Shown: piece after piece, positions 1 to 11,273 of the stretch
Position numbering within the stretch: the first letter of the stretch is position 1
Layout of the letters: every line of letters begins with the position of its first letter
NCBI GenBank assembly: GCA_032433595.1
Contig: JASWJB010000013.1
Coordinates: forward strand, 62,001-126,000
DNA length: 64,000 bases
Reading direction: 5' to 3'
Source: Conoideocrella luteorostrata
Lineage: Eukaryota > Ascomycota > Sordariomycetes > Hypocreales > Clavicipitaceae
Notes under the pieces: generated by a model
The model's input: the letters and a program-made list of their open reading frames with translations, nothing else
Database searches by the model: none
What the model was told of the DNA's origin: nothing
Position numbers and translations under genes: made by a program

Positions 1-178
1 ATTTGCATTAAACTGAGCCGAGAGACTTGCGAATACGAATGCGAAAAAGGGCAAAGTGCGGGGGTGGGGTCGGGGCCGGCAACATGCAACGATCCGCAAC
101 CATCACATGCATTTCCTTGATCAGCTTGAAGCATGTTCTAAACGCGACACACTAGGAGTCGTTGCGTCATGTGATTCG

Positions 179-1192
179 TCAAAGACTCGACGCTGACCAG
201 AAGAAGCACTTTACATCTCCCCTCCTGCACATGGTAATCGCCATTTTTACTTCTGCTCTCATCTCATGCACATATATATAGCCTTGTAATCCTGGAAGTC
301 CATTGTCAGCATGTCCGTCGGTGGCGATAATTGTGACTACAGCAATGGCATATGTAGCGCTCATGAAACGTAGTTGTAATGCAGTCTCGGCCTCGTTATA
401 GTGTGTGATGCAGAGCAAATCTACCTAGAGATACCGCTCGCCAATGAACGAGGTAAGATACATGGCGTGCTGAATTATCGGCGGCAGCTGTGCTGGCATC
501 TCTGGCGAGTCAAGTGCATCTGGCTCTTGAAGCTTTGCTATCATGGTGGCATCAAGTCGGAATTTCCCAGTTGATCCTCTAACGCCCCAAGTGTAGCCCA
601 AGGCCACAAAGGAGCCACAGTTCTTTCTAGGCACAGTGCAACGCCTTGAAGTATCAACGAGCCAATCTGGCTTTACAGGCCAGATCTTCATGAGATTATC
701 ACATTTCACGCTATGCAGTGAGAGAAACTGCTTCTTCCACTCATTGACAAGGTCAATATTGGCCCACTGTAGATCTAGGACACGTCCATTTCTCACGCCT
801 GAGTTGGTTGGGCTCAGCTGTCGATAAGCTAGAAGCAGATGCCAACATGTTCCAAGCCGCGATACTGGTTGGTATTATGCTGGACTCTTTCATTTACCAC
901 GGGCGATTGTTCTAACGTCATCGCTATCGCGGTTGCGATAATGATTATTATTCTGGCAAATGTCCTTGAAAGCTTGCAGCAACGGCGCGTGTCTTGGGCA
1001 GCCAGAGGGCAGTGCTTCCTCAAACAATCCCGTGTTGATTCTACCTATGTACTCAGGGCCTGTAAACTGGAGGCACATCCCTCGGCACATTTGGCAGTCC
1101 GAGAACAAAGTTGGTTCGAGATGGGGCCAAACTGAGGCTGAGTTCTCTATTGTGGCAGTATACGCTTTGGCTTCCGGTGACAGGATCAGCAA
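179..1192 (-). pseudogene. HET-domain (heterokaryon incompatibility) gene, broken
   Basis: HET proteins mediate non-self recognition and cell death after fusion of unlike hyphae. The minus strand reads an N-terminal segment (about 898-1192, with a C-x2-C pair and a GCPRHAPLL stretch usual before HET domains). A likely 69 bp intron (829-897) follows, then the HET core: FVALGYTWG (family: Y-x-x-L-S-Y-x-W-G), LPPIIQHAM and IGERYL. At the next residue, where the family has Trp in RYLWVD, there is an in-frame TAG (425-427). The same frame then continues as VDLLCITHYNEA and later ATDGHADNGLPG, both recognisable HET blocks, and stops at 179. No C-terminal half is visible towards base 1, and no clear start codon was found. 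The TGG-to-TAG change is G-to-A on the coding strand, compatible with RIP or chance. Family assignment is firm; the intron is inferred. Confidence 0.8.
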
Positions 1193-4100
1193 AAGAATGC
1201 ATCGATTCGAAATGGCTTGGGCTGAGGTCTCTCTACCCTGTTTTTACGTTCGGTCTGTTACGTAATCACGGCTCGGGACGACGGTTTAGACAGCAGACGA
1301 GGAGTCTGAAAGGCGGGACCTGGCGAAGACTTCCGTACGTGGACTGCTGACACCTGTTGAGACTGGAATGTGCCTGGTCAGGCAGATCGGCGTTGTAAAT
1401 AGCTAGACTAGTGAGGGAATTAGAGAAGCAGCTGACCGAGCCTAAAAGTGGCTGCAGGAGGGTTTCAGCTCGTGATTCGTCAGTCAGGGCGGCATGGCCC
1501 GTCGTAACATGTCAATGTATTCCTCTAAATAACGTAGAGAACAGAGTCCGGAGTACTACGCATGCCACGCTTCACTTTTCGGTAGTTCGAAGTCTCGCAC
1601 GCTACCAAAGGTGATGCTTATCAGCCACATGGACAAGTCACTCTTATGGACACAAATCCACTGGACGTTCCTTCCACAAATCTCGGCCACCAAAAACGGC
1701 ATGGCCTGGATCACTCTCGTTTGAGCGAGTTGTTAGGGCTATGAAGTTAAAGCTGGATCTGAAATGTAACGTTTCTGGTGTCTATTCTTACAGACCCTTG
1801 AGAGTGTTGGTAAATATAGAGAGAACATGTCGGATGGCTGCAAGTGCCTCTGCGCAGCCTTAAGTCGAACATTAGGCAGCGACAAGCCACCACTGCCCTG
1901 CACTAGCTTCGCGTTCACTTAGTAGATTATCATGACGGTGTGGGGAACGTGCTAGCCTGCAGAATGCATCCGAGAAGATACGCCCAACCGGGCGCATTGT
2001 TTCAATTGGAGCTGGGTAGGTACAATGTGAGAAGCATGCAATCAGGAACAGGCCAACTGTTGCCGACGTCTCCCACTATTCAACTTGGACTCACGGATGA
2101 CCTAGGTTGACCTTTGATAGTGCCGCCGTTAGGGCTGCGAAGCTTGCGATGTAGCTCTTTGTGAATTGAAAGCTTGCTGGAACTTCTATTATAGTGTGGA
2201 TTAGCAGGCAGAGGAGGTACTATGAAATGCTCAGCTTTTAATTGGCTATGGACCCCTGTCATCAAGAAAAGTGAAGCGCCGTACGGTCGCCAAAAAGATA
2301 ATCTGTGCTGCCCAGCTGAATCGCGCAGTAACCGGACGAAAACCGGGTCCCTTTGTTGTGGTACGTAGTAGTGAAACTAGTAACCGGGGACGGGCCGTCT
2401 GCACATGGGTTGAACGGTCAGCTTGAAGTGCCAAATGTCAACCTTGCATGGTCGATACCCGACCTCCATGACGAACTTTAATTTACCTTCCACACCAAAG
2501 TGCCCGAGGGTTGGTTCGGTATTTGCTTAACCCTAGTACTCCGTAGTCCATCAAAAATTTCGCTAGCTTCATTTGGCCACTGTACAAAGTAACGTTTATG
2601 ACGAGACTGCGGCCCTCTGAATATTGTAGAGAAGCAAGGCTAAGACCCAGCAATGCAAGACTCGTCGCGGCTTTCTTGTCTAGGCAGATTTTCAGCGGGG
2701 GCCGGCACTAGTAAGTGGTGCTACGGAGAGCGCACTAATAATCGGCTGTTAGGCCCCCCACATAGCACCTTGCGGCCACAGGTTGGCGACAATCGCCTCG
2801 TCATGAACTGACGGGTGAGCTACGTACATGACTCTTACTGCCTTTCCACGATGCTATCGTCGGAGTCCTTCTAATATAAATGGCAGGATGACTCAAGAGG
2901 TCTTAGAAGCTAGGACTCTAGAAGTTTACGTGAAGGCAGAGCTCTTGGATAAAGGAATTTGATTTGTCCTTGAAGCAGATCATAATTCTGGCCACAGGCC
3001 TGGTTAGAAGAACTCACTCGGGACAAAGAAGGAAGACAACAGCTGAAATAGTGTTTTAATTGCCCATAAAGCCCGCATCTATCACAAATAGAAAACGCAT
3101 AGCTAGCAGTAAATATAGACGTTCGCAAATCGCCACGTTAGGATAAAGAAAGCCTAAGAGAGCTTGCAGAAGAGGGCTGTCGTACCCTACATTAAGGGAC
3201 CATTAATAGGTGGATTAAATTTATGTCTGTACGGCTGAAGAATGTGACTCCTCTGAGCAAAACAAGCACAGCCCGTTAGACGTTCTAATTTGTTAGCTAA
3301 TAATATAATACAAATCTGATCTCAAATGCAATGGTTGTGGCCGCTTCAATTGGAGGGCTATTGTGAGGGTGTGGGCTGGGAAGGGTCACATATTTTGTTC
3401 CCCGCCTGGCCGGGTACCGCGATGCGCAGATTGTTCTTGCACACCTGCTCTCCTTGGGACTGTGAATGTGGCGTCGTCCTGCAATGTTTCATCTGAAAGG
3501 ATGCTTGGCACATGACGGGCGGCTTCAAGCCGAAGGTTTTTCGATGCAATATCTGCTCAAGGCTTGGCGTGCCGAATTTCAGGGATTCATTCACCTTGAC
3601 TTGACACCCAACTCTGGATTTAGATGACGGAAAACAATACGGAGGACGTAACATTGCCGGGAGTTGGGTGGAACAGATGTGATGGCGTCGGTTCAGCCGC
3701 AAATATTACGCCTGGAAGCTGAGCCAATCATTTTCTGATTACTTATCACATAATCATGCGTCTTGATGGATGGCGATTGGGTGTGTTGAGACGTAAGGCG
3801 GCGGCGGCAAGCTTGAGAGAGTGGAAGATGCTGTCCGTTTCAAGGGACCGGCATCGCCCCCACCTCAAAGATTTTCGAAGGTTGCCTTGTGAAAAAGATC
3901 ACCCCACGTCCTCGAAGCTCGGGGGCCATTTAATTTGATTACTCTCAACGCCATTGGTGCCAAAGCCGACGAATAAGGTGGTCACCATGCTCACCATGCT
4001 ATGCAGGACCGTCGACAGACTCCATTCTGTTGAGCCACAATGATAGGGATGGTGAGCTAGGTGGCGCGGCTTCCGGTGTAGTCAGCCAAGGTTCTTTGTT

Positions 4101-5169
4101 AGAACAGACATTGCGGCAGCACATCTAGTGTGGTGGTACGTGCGGCTCTCTTGTCGAATCATATTGTTAACCCTTTGCCATGAGGCCCGGATACTAACCC
4201 TAACTTAGCAAGAATGTCTGATCTAAAATGGGGTTCGCTCTGTAAGCTACAATTCGGCCCGGTCTCAGGGGAAAAAATAGTAACCATTAGATGCAGCCTA
4301 GCTTCATAGATAACGGACAGAGGTGGATCTTAAGGTCCGAATGACATCTGGATCCTACCCCGTGGAAAATGACATTGTTCTGCAATTGCATTGGATAAAC
4401 AAGGAAAAATCAGAGCAAGGAACCAATTATGTATGCGGCTCATTTTCCAATTTAGCTCAAGACGATAGGGCTGGATCAGTAGACCATTCGGGAAGGGAGG
4501 GAGGAGCGCATTAAGTTTTTGCACCCCCTTCGGGTTTCGTCAACGCCACCGTCACTACTTTGTAGACCAACCAAAACAATGCTGTACCAGCCTTCGGCTT
4601 TTGTGCCTGTTTCTCTTCAATGGAGTAGTAGGCGAATGTAACTCTGAAGAATTCTATCACTAATTCTGTGCTGGGCTTTCTTTGCCGCTTAGCCTATTCG
4701 CGCGGTACCGGCAGCCATGCAAAAACTCATTGCCACATACTGCAAGCCCATGGATGGAGTGCCTGGGATCAATTCGGTGGCACTTGTTGTCTTATGGTTA
4801 ACCCGACGCCTTTCTGGTCAACAAAAAAGCCGAGGCTCGGATAGCTTAAAGATATAAAGATCCGAAACCCTCTGCGCTTAGGCAACTAGTAATCTTCTTT
4901 TTCTCCATTCCGTTCAGCCGTATCCTTCCAAATATATCTCTGCTTTCCTCTGCCTCGTTGACTGGTCAGTTTGTTCTTTTTCTGTCTTTCTGCTGTTATT
5001 CTAGTAAAACAGTGGTCGACTGCGGTGTTAGTTTCCGTCGACAAACTCCTCCATCATGCCCCTGCTAGATTTCTCAACACGCCCTGAGCCACAAGCATGT
5101 CATCCCCGCCAGTCAACTTGTCAGCTGTTTGATTATGCGAAACATAGCTCTAAGACATATATATAGGTC
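1193..5169. other. Long gene-poor stretch
   Basis: I find no convincing coding region. Open frames here are short, lack recognisable motifs and overlap on both strands. The only structure noted is a weak repeat at about 1388-1480 that resembles 13455-13535 (listed separately) and two GGAGTACT/AGTACTCC octamers (1550-1557, 2535-2542). The last 250 bases are pyrimidine-rich and could be the leader and promoter of the hydrolase that starts at 5170. Confidence 0.5.
1388..1480 (+). repeat. Degenerate repeat shared with 13455-13535
   Basis: This segment and one near 13.46-13.53 kb share the order TAAATAG, then AGAxTAGTGAG, then a G-rich GACTGC/GGCTGC-GGAGG block, then TTTCAGC/TTCCAGC and CGTG. The two copies differ at many positions. 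They are probably relics of the same old element, but neither has ends I can define. Confidence 0.3.
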
Positions 5170-6517
5170 ATGGGAACAGTATCATCCAGGGCCATGATTT
5201 CAGATTCTGTGAGGCCTAACCGGCCGACTAGAGAAGAAAGGCTTGCACAAGTCACGCATGGTCTTGAGGAGTTTCACGGTGGCGAACGAAACGGTGATAC
5301 TGAAGGGCTTGGCGAAATAGAATATGAGTATGTACATCTTGTGTCCACATGTATTCCCGTGCTCACGATAATAGCATTGTTGCTGTGCCTGGTTTGGGAG
5401 CCGACCCAATTCAATGTTGGGCGGGACCTAAGCCAAACACAACAAGACCGGATCAGCGAGACACGCTCAATCTGAACGATGACAATGAATCCGAGCCATT
5501 TAATTGGCTGACGAGTGTTGAGGGCTTGCATGACAACTTTCCGCACGCTCGCATCATGATTTTTCATTATAGTTCAGCGTGGCATGGGGATTTTTTGGTT
5601 CGGGACGGCTTCTCTCGCATTGCATTGGGTCTGCTCGCGAGCCTACATGATAAGAGAGGCAAAGTAAGCATCATTCCCCTTGAGATTCTAGAGACGTACA
5701 CTAAATTATTATAGAATATGCACAAAACCCGACCTATCATCTTCATAGGGCATGGCGTGGGAGGCTTGATTATCGCCAAGGCAAGCATTCTTGAGTTGCC
5801 TGGGAGCCCGGTTCACTGACAGCATATATAGGCAATGTGTCTTGCCCATGATGAGCCGAATAACTACCCGAACATACTCACAAATGTTACCAGTTGTATT
5901 TTCTTCGGAACACCGCTCCATGGTGCAGATTTTTCACAGCTATTCGTCACTTACAATACTCTACACGGACCGGACAACGGAAATGAATATGACTATACGG
6001 CTCTTCTTAGTTATCTGACTACGAGCGGTCCAGGACTTGAAGAAATAACTGCCCAATTCAAGATTATCGCAGCACAAATGCAACCCAAGACGAAGCTATT
6101 TAGTTTTTATGAGGCGCTCGAAATCGACTGGAATGACAAGACCAAGGGACTGCTTGAAAAGCAGAACAGACCTGGAGCCGTGCCCGTTTACACTAAGGCA
6201 GAGCATGTTGAGCAGTTTCGGAAGAATGTAGGTGCCTATATTTGTCCAATTATCCCAAGTAAATAACTAACAAAGAACAGGGGAAAGGTTTTTCCGAAAC
6301 AAAAGAATCTGCCGTCCTAGATGACAGTCCTGTCACAGAGTTTGGTCTCGTGGCCTTTCATAAGGACTTGATCCAGTTCAAATCTCGGACTGACCCAAAA
6401 TTCGGACTGGTCATGGAGAAAATTCGACCTCTCGTTGAAGGCGCCAATCAAGTACTTCTAGATCGTCAGAAACAAGCTCCGGACGGGACTCTGGAGTCTC
6501 AGCTGAAACATGTGTAA
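5170..6517 (+). CDS. SERAC1-like alpha/beta-hydrolase, nucleophile Ser replaced by Gly
   Basis: Exons 5170-5327, 5375-5663, 5715-5780, 5832-6227 and 6281-6517 give 381 aa. The joins restore the block order of the fungal SERAC1/lipase-like family often found alone or ahead of NACHT or ankyrin domains: DIVAVPGLGADP (about residues 53-64), NWLT and ARIMIFHYSSAW, then PIIFIGHGVGGLIIAKA, then SCIFFGTPLHGA. Family members usually have GHSLGG at the nucleophile elbow. Here it is GHGVGG (Ser codon replaced by GGC), so hydrolase activity is unlikely. Intron 3 (5781-5831) has a GC donor (AAG|GCAAGC) and an AG acceptor. The other introns are GT-AG, 47-53 bp. The C-terminus ends shortly after the hydrolase fold, with no repeat or NTPase domain attached. 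The start is the first ATG in frame. An extra upstream exon is possible because TATATATAG just before it resembles an acceptor. Confidence 0.75.
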
Positions 6518-8402
6518 CAAGGTACGACCGTGCAACGGTATTTTGGCTGCTGGAGATTCCCACCTGGAGGACTCTAGGGCTAATCTTCCAGCAAAAGATG
6601 ATAAGCTAAAATAATTGTAACAGCGCATAGACTTCCCCTACATGCTGAGAACAACAGCCTCCGGAATAGGTACCTTGCCCTTGCTGACTCTACGTCTAGT
6701 AGTGGTATGTCTGGTCAGAATTCTCGCAATACCTTACGTATCCATGGGTACACAAGACATAGTGTGTCCAAATATTCTCTTTCAACCATTCCGATCGACT
6801 TAGGGTATATCGCTCCTTCTCATACTGCTGATGGAGAGCCCGATAGCATATCGAAAACCGGAGTAAAAAGAAAGACAAACCACCTAGTGGATCTCAGACA
6901 GGCATCCCAGAACGATCAGTTTACGTACAGTCAAATAATGGGATCAGCATCCAAAAAGACGGAAAGAGTATTAGAGAAAAACCGAGCGAGAGGTGCAGAG
7001 AACAGCTCTCTCTGTGATCATCGCGGCGGAGAGCCAACTGCGCACAAAAGGTCTCATCAGCATCATTGGCAAGGAAATGCGGAAAAGGTCTGACGGGGAC
7101 GCGAAAGCGCTCACGGAGGTATTGCAAAGGAAGACGGAAAAGGCGGTCGTCTCGGTAGTTGGGATGGTTCCCTAGAGTGATGGCGTTGAAGTCTGACATT
7201 GCTCTCACTGTGTTTCGCGTAGTAGCTTGGGCCAGAGTGTTCGAGGGAGATGAGTGGGGGTACCATTGGGATCTGGTACCGTTGCGGAAGAATGGCAAGA
7301 TCCTGCGGCTAAGGAAGTGGTCAATTTCGTTTTTGTTGTGGTGCAATCGTATTCGCTTATTTCATTCTTTCGTTGCTCGGGATGGAATCCGTTTTCGCCG
7401 CTTTTATTACCCAAGTGCGCAATATTACGTATCATGAGTTTCCACACATGCGAAACTTCTCGACCTATGCTCTGTTTGACCGATACTGTGAATTTTCATT
7501 TCGAACCAGGCAGCTCTGTGATCCAACAAGGATAGAACCTCCTACGATCCCTCATTCGCTTTTGTCGTTTCTGAGGTAGACATCAGATAGATTATCTATC
7601 ATCTGAACCCGAACCTCATCTGGAAACCGATGCTGCCCCACACATGATTCATCAAATTTAGGCGCAATCCGTCTACACTCCAGAAATAAGCTATGAGAAT
7701 TTGCTGCCTCAGGCTTGAACGGTAGATTAGAGCGATTTCACCAGGTTCTGCGAATTTCTATAAATAAAACAGTTGCAAAGAAGTAGCACCCCTTTAGGCC
7801 GGCCTGTGGTTCCTGACGTGAAGAGGACGAGACGTGGCTTGTCTTCGTCCAGAGTCTAGCTATCATCAACCCTTCCGATGCTATGCTAGTCGTACCAGGA
7901 AACAACAGTACAGGCAAGGGTGTCTAACCCTGTGTATTGGCATGGGTGAATTATCCAATAACTTAATAAGCTCTTCTGATATAATTGGTCGACACTAATT
8001 TCGCCAAAAACTGTAACACTAGCGTTGCATGACAGCGTATCCTCCGGCGGTCTCCAAGCAGCTAGTGCCGAAACCTCAAGCAACAAAACTCACCAAATGG
8101 CGGCTGACCTCAGCTCGCTCCTGTGTAATGCAGATCCCCCTAGCCATGTGGCGACCCACCTCGTCCGGGAATTACTGTTCCTGGACATATGGTCCGCCTG
8201 TGGGGAGAGTATCATAGTGAATTGACTTGATGGACCTGACTTGGTCTTATTAACTACGTCATCCGCTTATGGGAGAATCCACGCGTTCCGCGCTCAAGAA
8301 GTACTCTCAACATTTGGAAGCGTTGATAAATAGCCTCCACCCATCGTAATAGAATTCAAAGAGCACCTTGCAACCTCATGCACCCCTCTAAAGTTCTACA
8401 CA
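6518..8402. other. Intergenic, nothing recognised
   Basis: About 1.9 kb between the SERAC1-like gene and the aminopeptidase. Overlapping open frames on both strands at 6.7-7.6 kb (up to 141 codons) have no motif I recognise and no consistent splice pattern. An A/T-rich TATA-like GATAAATAG at about 8324 could serve the downstream aminopeptidase. Confidence 0.4.
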
Positions 8403-10512
8403 ATGTCTCTGAAGCATCTTCTCTCCGCTCTGTCCCTGGCCAGCCTGTCCGCCGCCAATTTTCCCCGGCTAGACCTCCGAGCAGACGCGACGATAAAATG
8501 GAGCACCTGCGATCCCAAAGCTTTTAACACAACCCTCACCTCTGATTGTGCCAATTTTACAGTACCTCTGGACTACACCTCGCCCAACGCTACTGAGACA
8601 ATCGTACTCGAACTAGCCAGAATCAAAGCACCAATCCAGCCTGCCAAAGGCACAATTTTGTTGAACTTTGGAGGGCCGGGATCTCCAGGAAGATCTGAGC
8701 TGGCCGGTCAAGCATCCACGTTACTTGCGTTAGTTTTATGAATGCTTGACGTCTCCTTCCCGCTGTAACGCCCAAGCTAACTTGAGAAATTTTAGTCTAA
8801 GTGGTAACGAGTACAACCTGGCGGCATTTGACCCTCGGTAGGATTTTTACGCCCAGTCCAACTGGTCCAGCTCTAACGAAGAAAATATTACCACAGTGCC
8901 ACGGCAAATACAATCCCCGAAATATGTTTTAAAACCCAAAGCGAACAAAGGGACTTCATAAAAGCTCAGACATGGTATGACCTGAACGGAACAACCCTGG
9001 CCAGCATGTGGAAACGAGCAACAGTCAACTCCGATATGTGTTATGAAGCGCATAAAAAGACGCAGCCATTCGTAGGAACTGCATTTGTCGCTAGAGATCT
9101 CATTAGTGTTGTCGATGCACTAGGAGAGGACGGCATGCTCCGATATTGGGGTAAGTTCGTTCACAGGTGTTAGATGCACCAAGGTTTTCTAACTGATTTC
9201 GTACTCATTTATTGACCATGGCACCGTGCTCTTGTGTTTTAGGATTCTCGTATGGCACTACACTTGGTGCTACGGTTGCCGCCATGTTTCCGGATAGAAT
9301 CGATAAGCTGGTGATAGATGGCGTGCAAAATCCCCATCAATACTACCATGCTAACGCGTAAGTGACCGCACTTTGTTTTGAGTGCCAAAATTGACACTGT
9401 AGACAAACGAATTTAGTTTACATGCTGACCGTGTGTTGATTGAATTAGGGACTATGAAGAGTGGACCGACTCGGACAGAGTCTTCGCTGAAGTATTCCGC
9501 AGCTGCGAAGCTGCTGGTCCAAAGGCATGCCCTATGGCTGTCGGCAACTTGACGGCAGTTCAGATGGAGACAGCTGCTTGGAATATTGCAGAGAAACTCA
9601 AAACGGCACCCATTCCAGTCAATGGTAGCGCTCCGTTGGACTACACGGTCATGCGTGGCTTCTTCGCCTACGCTGTCTACGGCCCATCCACCTGGCCATC
9701 TCTCTCAGCATTACTCACCTTTGTGGCTAGCAATCAGACAAATAGCCCGGAATTTGTCAAAACATACAATGCTATGTACAAAGGACTTATTTTGGGCCCT
9801 CTTCCTATATATCCAGCGTTGTACGCCATTCACTGCTCAGACAGGATTCCTCGGCTTCAGACAGTGGATGAATTTCGACCCGTGCAAGCCAGGCTGTCAA
9901 AGACATCCAAGGTAATGGACGGAGCTTCTACCGACCTTAGCATGGTGTGTGCGCAGTGGAAGACGGACGCAGTGGAGCGGTACTTGGGAGATTTCCATGC
10001 CAAGACCAAGAATCCCATTCTCGTTGCTTCTAACAAGTACGATGGCCACACACCGCTGGTATCGGCTCATAATGTCAGTTCCGGTTTTGCAGGCAGTGGC
10101 TTGTTGGTAGTTAATGGTTTCGGTGTACGTACTATTCTTTGGGAGGACAGCCCCGCCTCCCCATCATCGAGTTAAGAATCACAGTTTAACAGGATTAACA
10201 CGTTCTTTGTAGCATACTACCCTTTCTCAGCCATCTATCTGCACCATCAAGAATACCGCAGCGTATTGGCACAATGGAACCTTCCCAGCCAAAGATTTCG
10301 TTTGCGATGTTGATGGTGCTCCATACAGTAATTATTCCTGGAAAGATGCCATCAACGCCGTCTACGGTGTCAAGTCAAACAACTCTGGTCAAGGTGCGCC
10401 GGGGTCGCAGACGCCTCCTCCAACGAATGGTGGCGGCATAGTTGATTACAAAGCTTCCAATCTTGTTTCTGCTACAGTTATTAGCGTGTTGGTCGGCCTC
10501 ACTCTACTTTAA
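8403..10512 (+). CDS. Secreted TAP-like serine aminopeptidase (S33 type), probably GPI-anchored
   Basis: Exons 8403-8728, 8796-8837, 8897-9150, 9243-9357, 9449-10124 and 10213-10512 give 570 aa, the usual size for fungal tripeptidyl/prolyl aminopeptidase-like proteins with a TAP C-terminal domain. A signal peptide opens the protein (hydrophobic run LSALSLASLSAA). The oxyanion-region block LLNFGGPGSPG, then YNLAAFDPR and the nucleophile elbow GFSYGTTLGA follow. The TAP part carries VASNKYDGHTPL with the likely acid. The catalytic His is probably in GFGHTTLSQP, which is only formed across intron 5. After a Pro/Gly-rich linker the chain ends in a hydrophobic tail with no charged residue, typical of GPI signals. 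The family removes N-terminal residues or peptides from extracellular substrates. DPRATANTIP replaces the commoner DPRGTGxTIP, a conservative difference near the active site. Confidence 0.85.
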
Positions 10513-11273
10513 GTCGGGTTAGGTTTAGCCAGTGTATGTCCATATAAGAAATTTGTCATTTCCTAGCACAACAATGGATCCTCTGTGGCAATAGTAAAGG
10601 ATAAAAGATACCTTGCTGGTGTCATGAAGAACAGCTTATTGCATGCGTTGCCTCGCGAAGAATTAGAAAAATGATGGACTGGACGATCACATGTACCTAT
10701 AGCACCATTGTCCAAGATACTCCTGTCAGCTTTAACCAACGGTTTTTTACTCGACCACTTCTGGCGGTTTTCTAATTGATCGAGTAATCTGTATCTTTTT
10801 GAAATCAAGACAAAGGCCAAGGCTTGTCTCCGAGAACTCATCCCTACCTGGAATCACGCCGAAGCAGCTTACTTTGTACGTAGTACTCCGCAGCCGGTCA
10901 CCAGATCCATGGTGGAGGTCTTCAAGCGCCTAACCAGGTTCGCGCATGCAACGAGTCCGCCGGGTTGGATATTTTTGACGATATGCTGCGTGAATCCTTG
11001 CAGTCTGCGGGTAGAGGCGTGCGGATCTGTAATTCCAATTTACTGGCAGCAAATGACTGAGTACGGAGTACTTATCGCATATGGCGTACGAATTCGGAGG
11101 TTAACGTGACGGTTGGGGGCATGGCAGACCCACATGTAAGCAACGGGGGCCACGGCGGATTTGGGGCTAATCCCGCCGCTGCATGGCTACTTCTCAGCAG
11201 CCGTCATTTACTCGAAGCAACTCTGACTTCTGTCAAACCCGCCACACGAATTCCGATACTTGGTTACGCCGTC
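10513..11273. other. Intergenic / upstream region of Zn2Cys6 gene
   Basis: No gene seen. It contains two copies of the octamer AGTACTCC/GGAGTACT (10882-10889 and 11065-11072), 393 and 202 bases before the regulator's chosen start. The regulator's reading frame is open back to 11106, so a longer N-terminus is possible. Confidence 0.4.

Noticed and set aside
3358..3702. 114-codon minus frame
   Set aside because: Irregular composition, no homology-like blocks; likely chance.
6921..7346. 141-codon minus frame with an overlapping plus frame at 6707-7093
   Set aside because: No motif, no splice partner and equal openness on both strands. Left as unassigned sequence.
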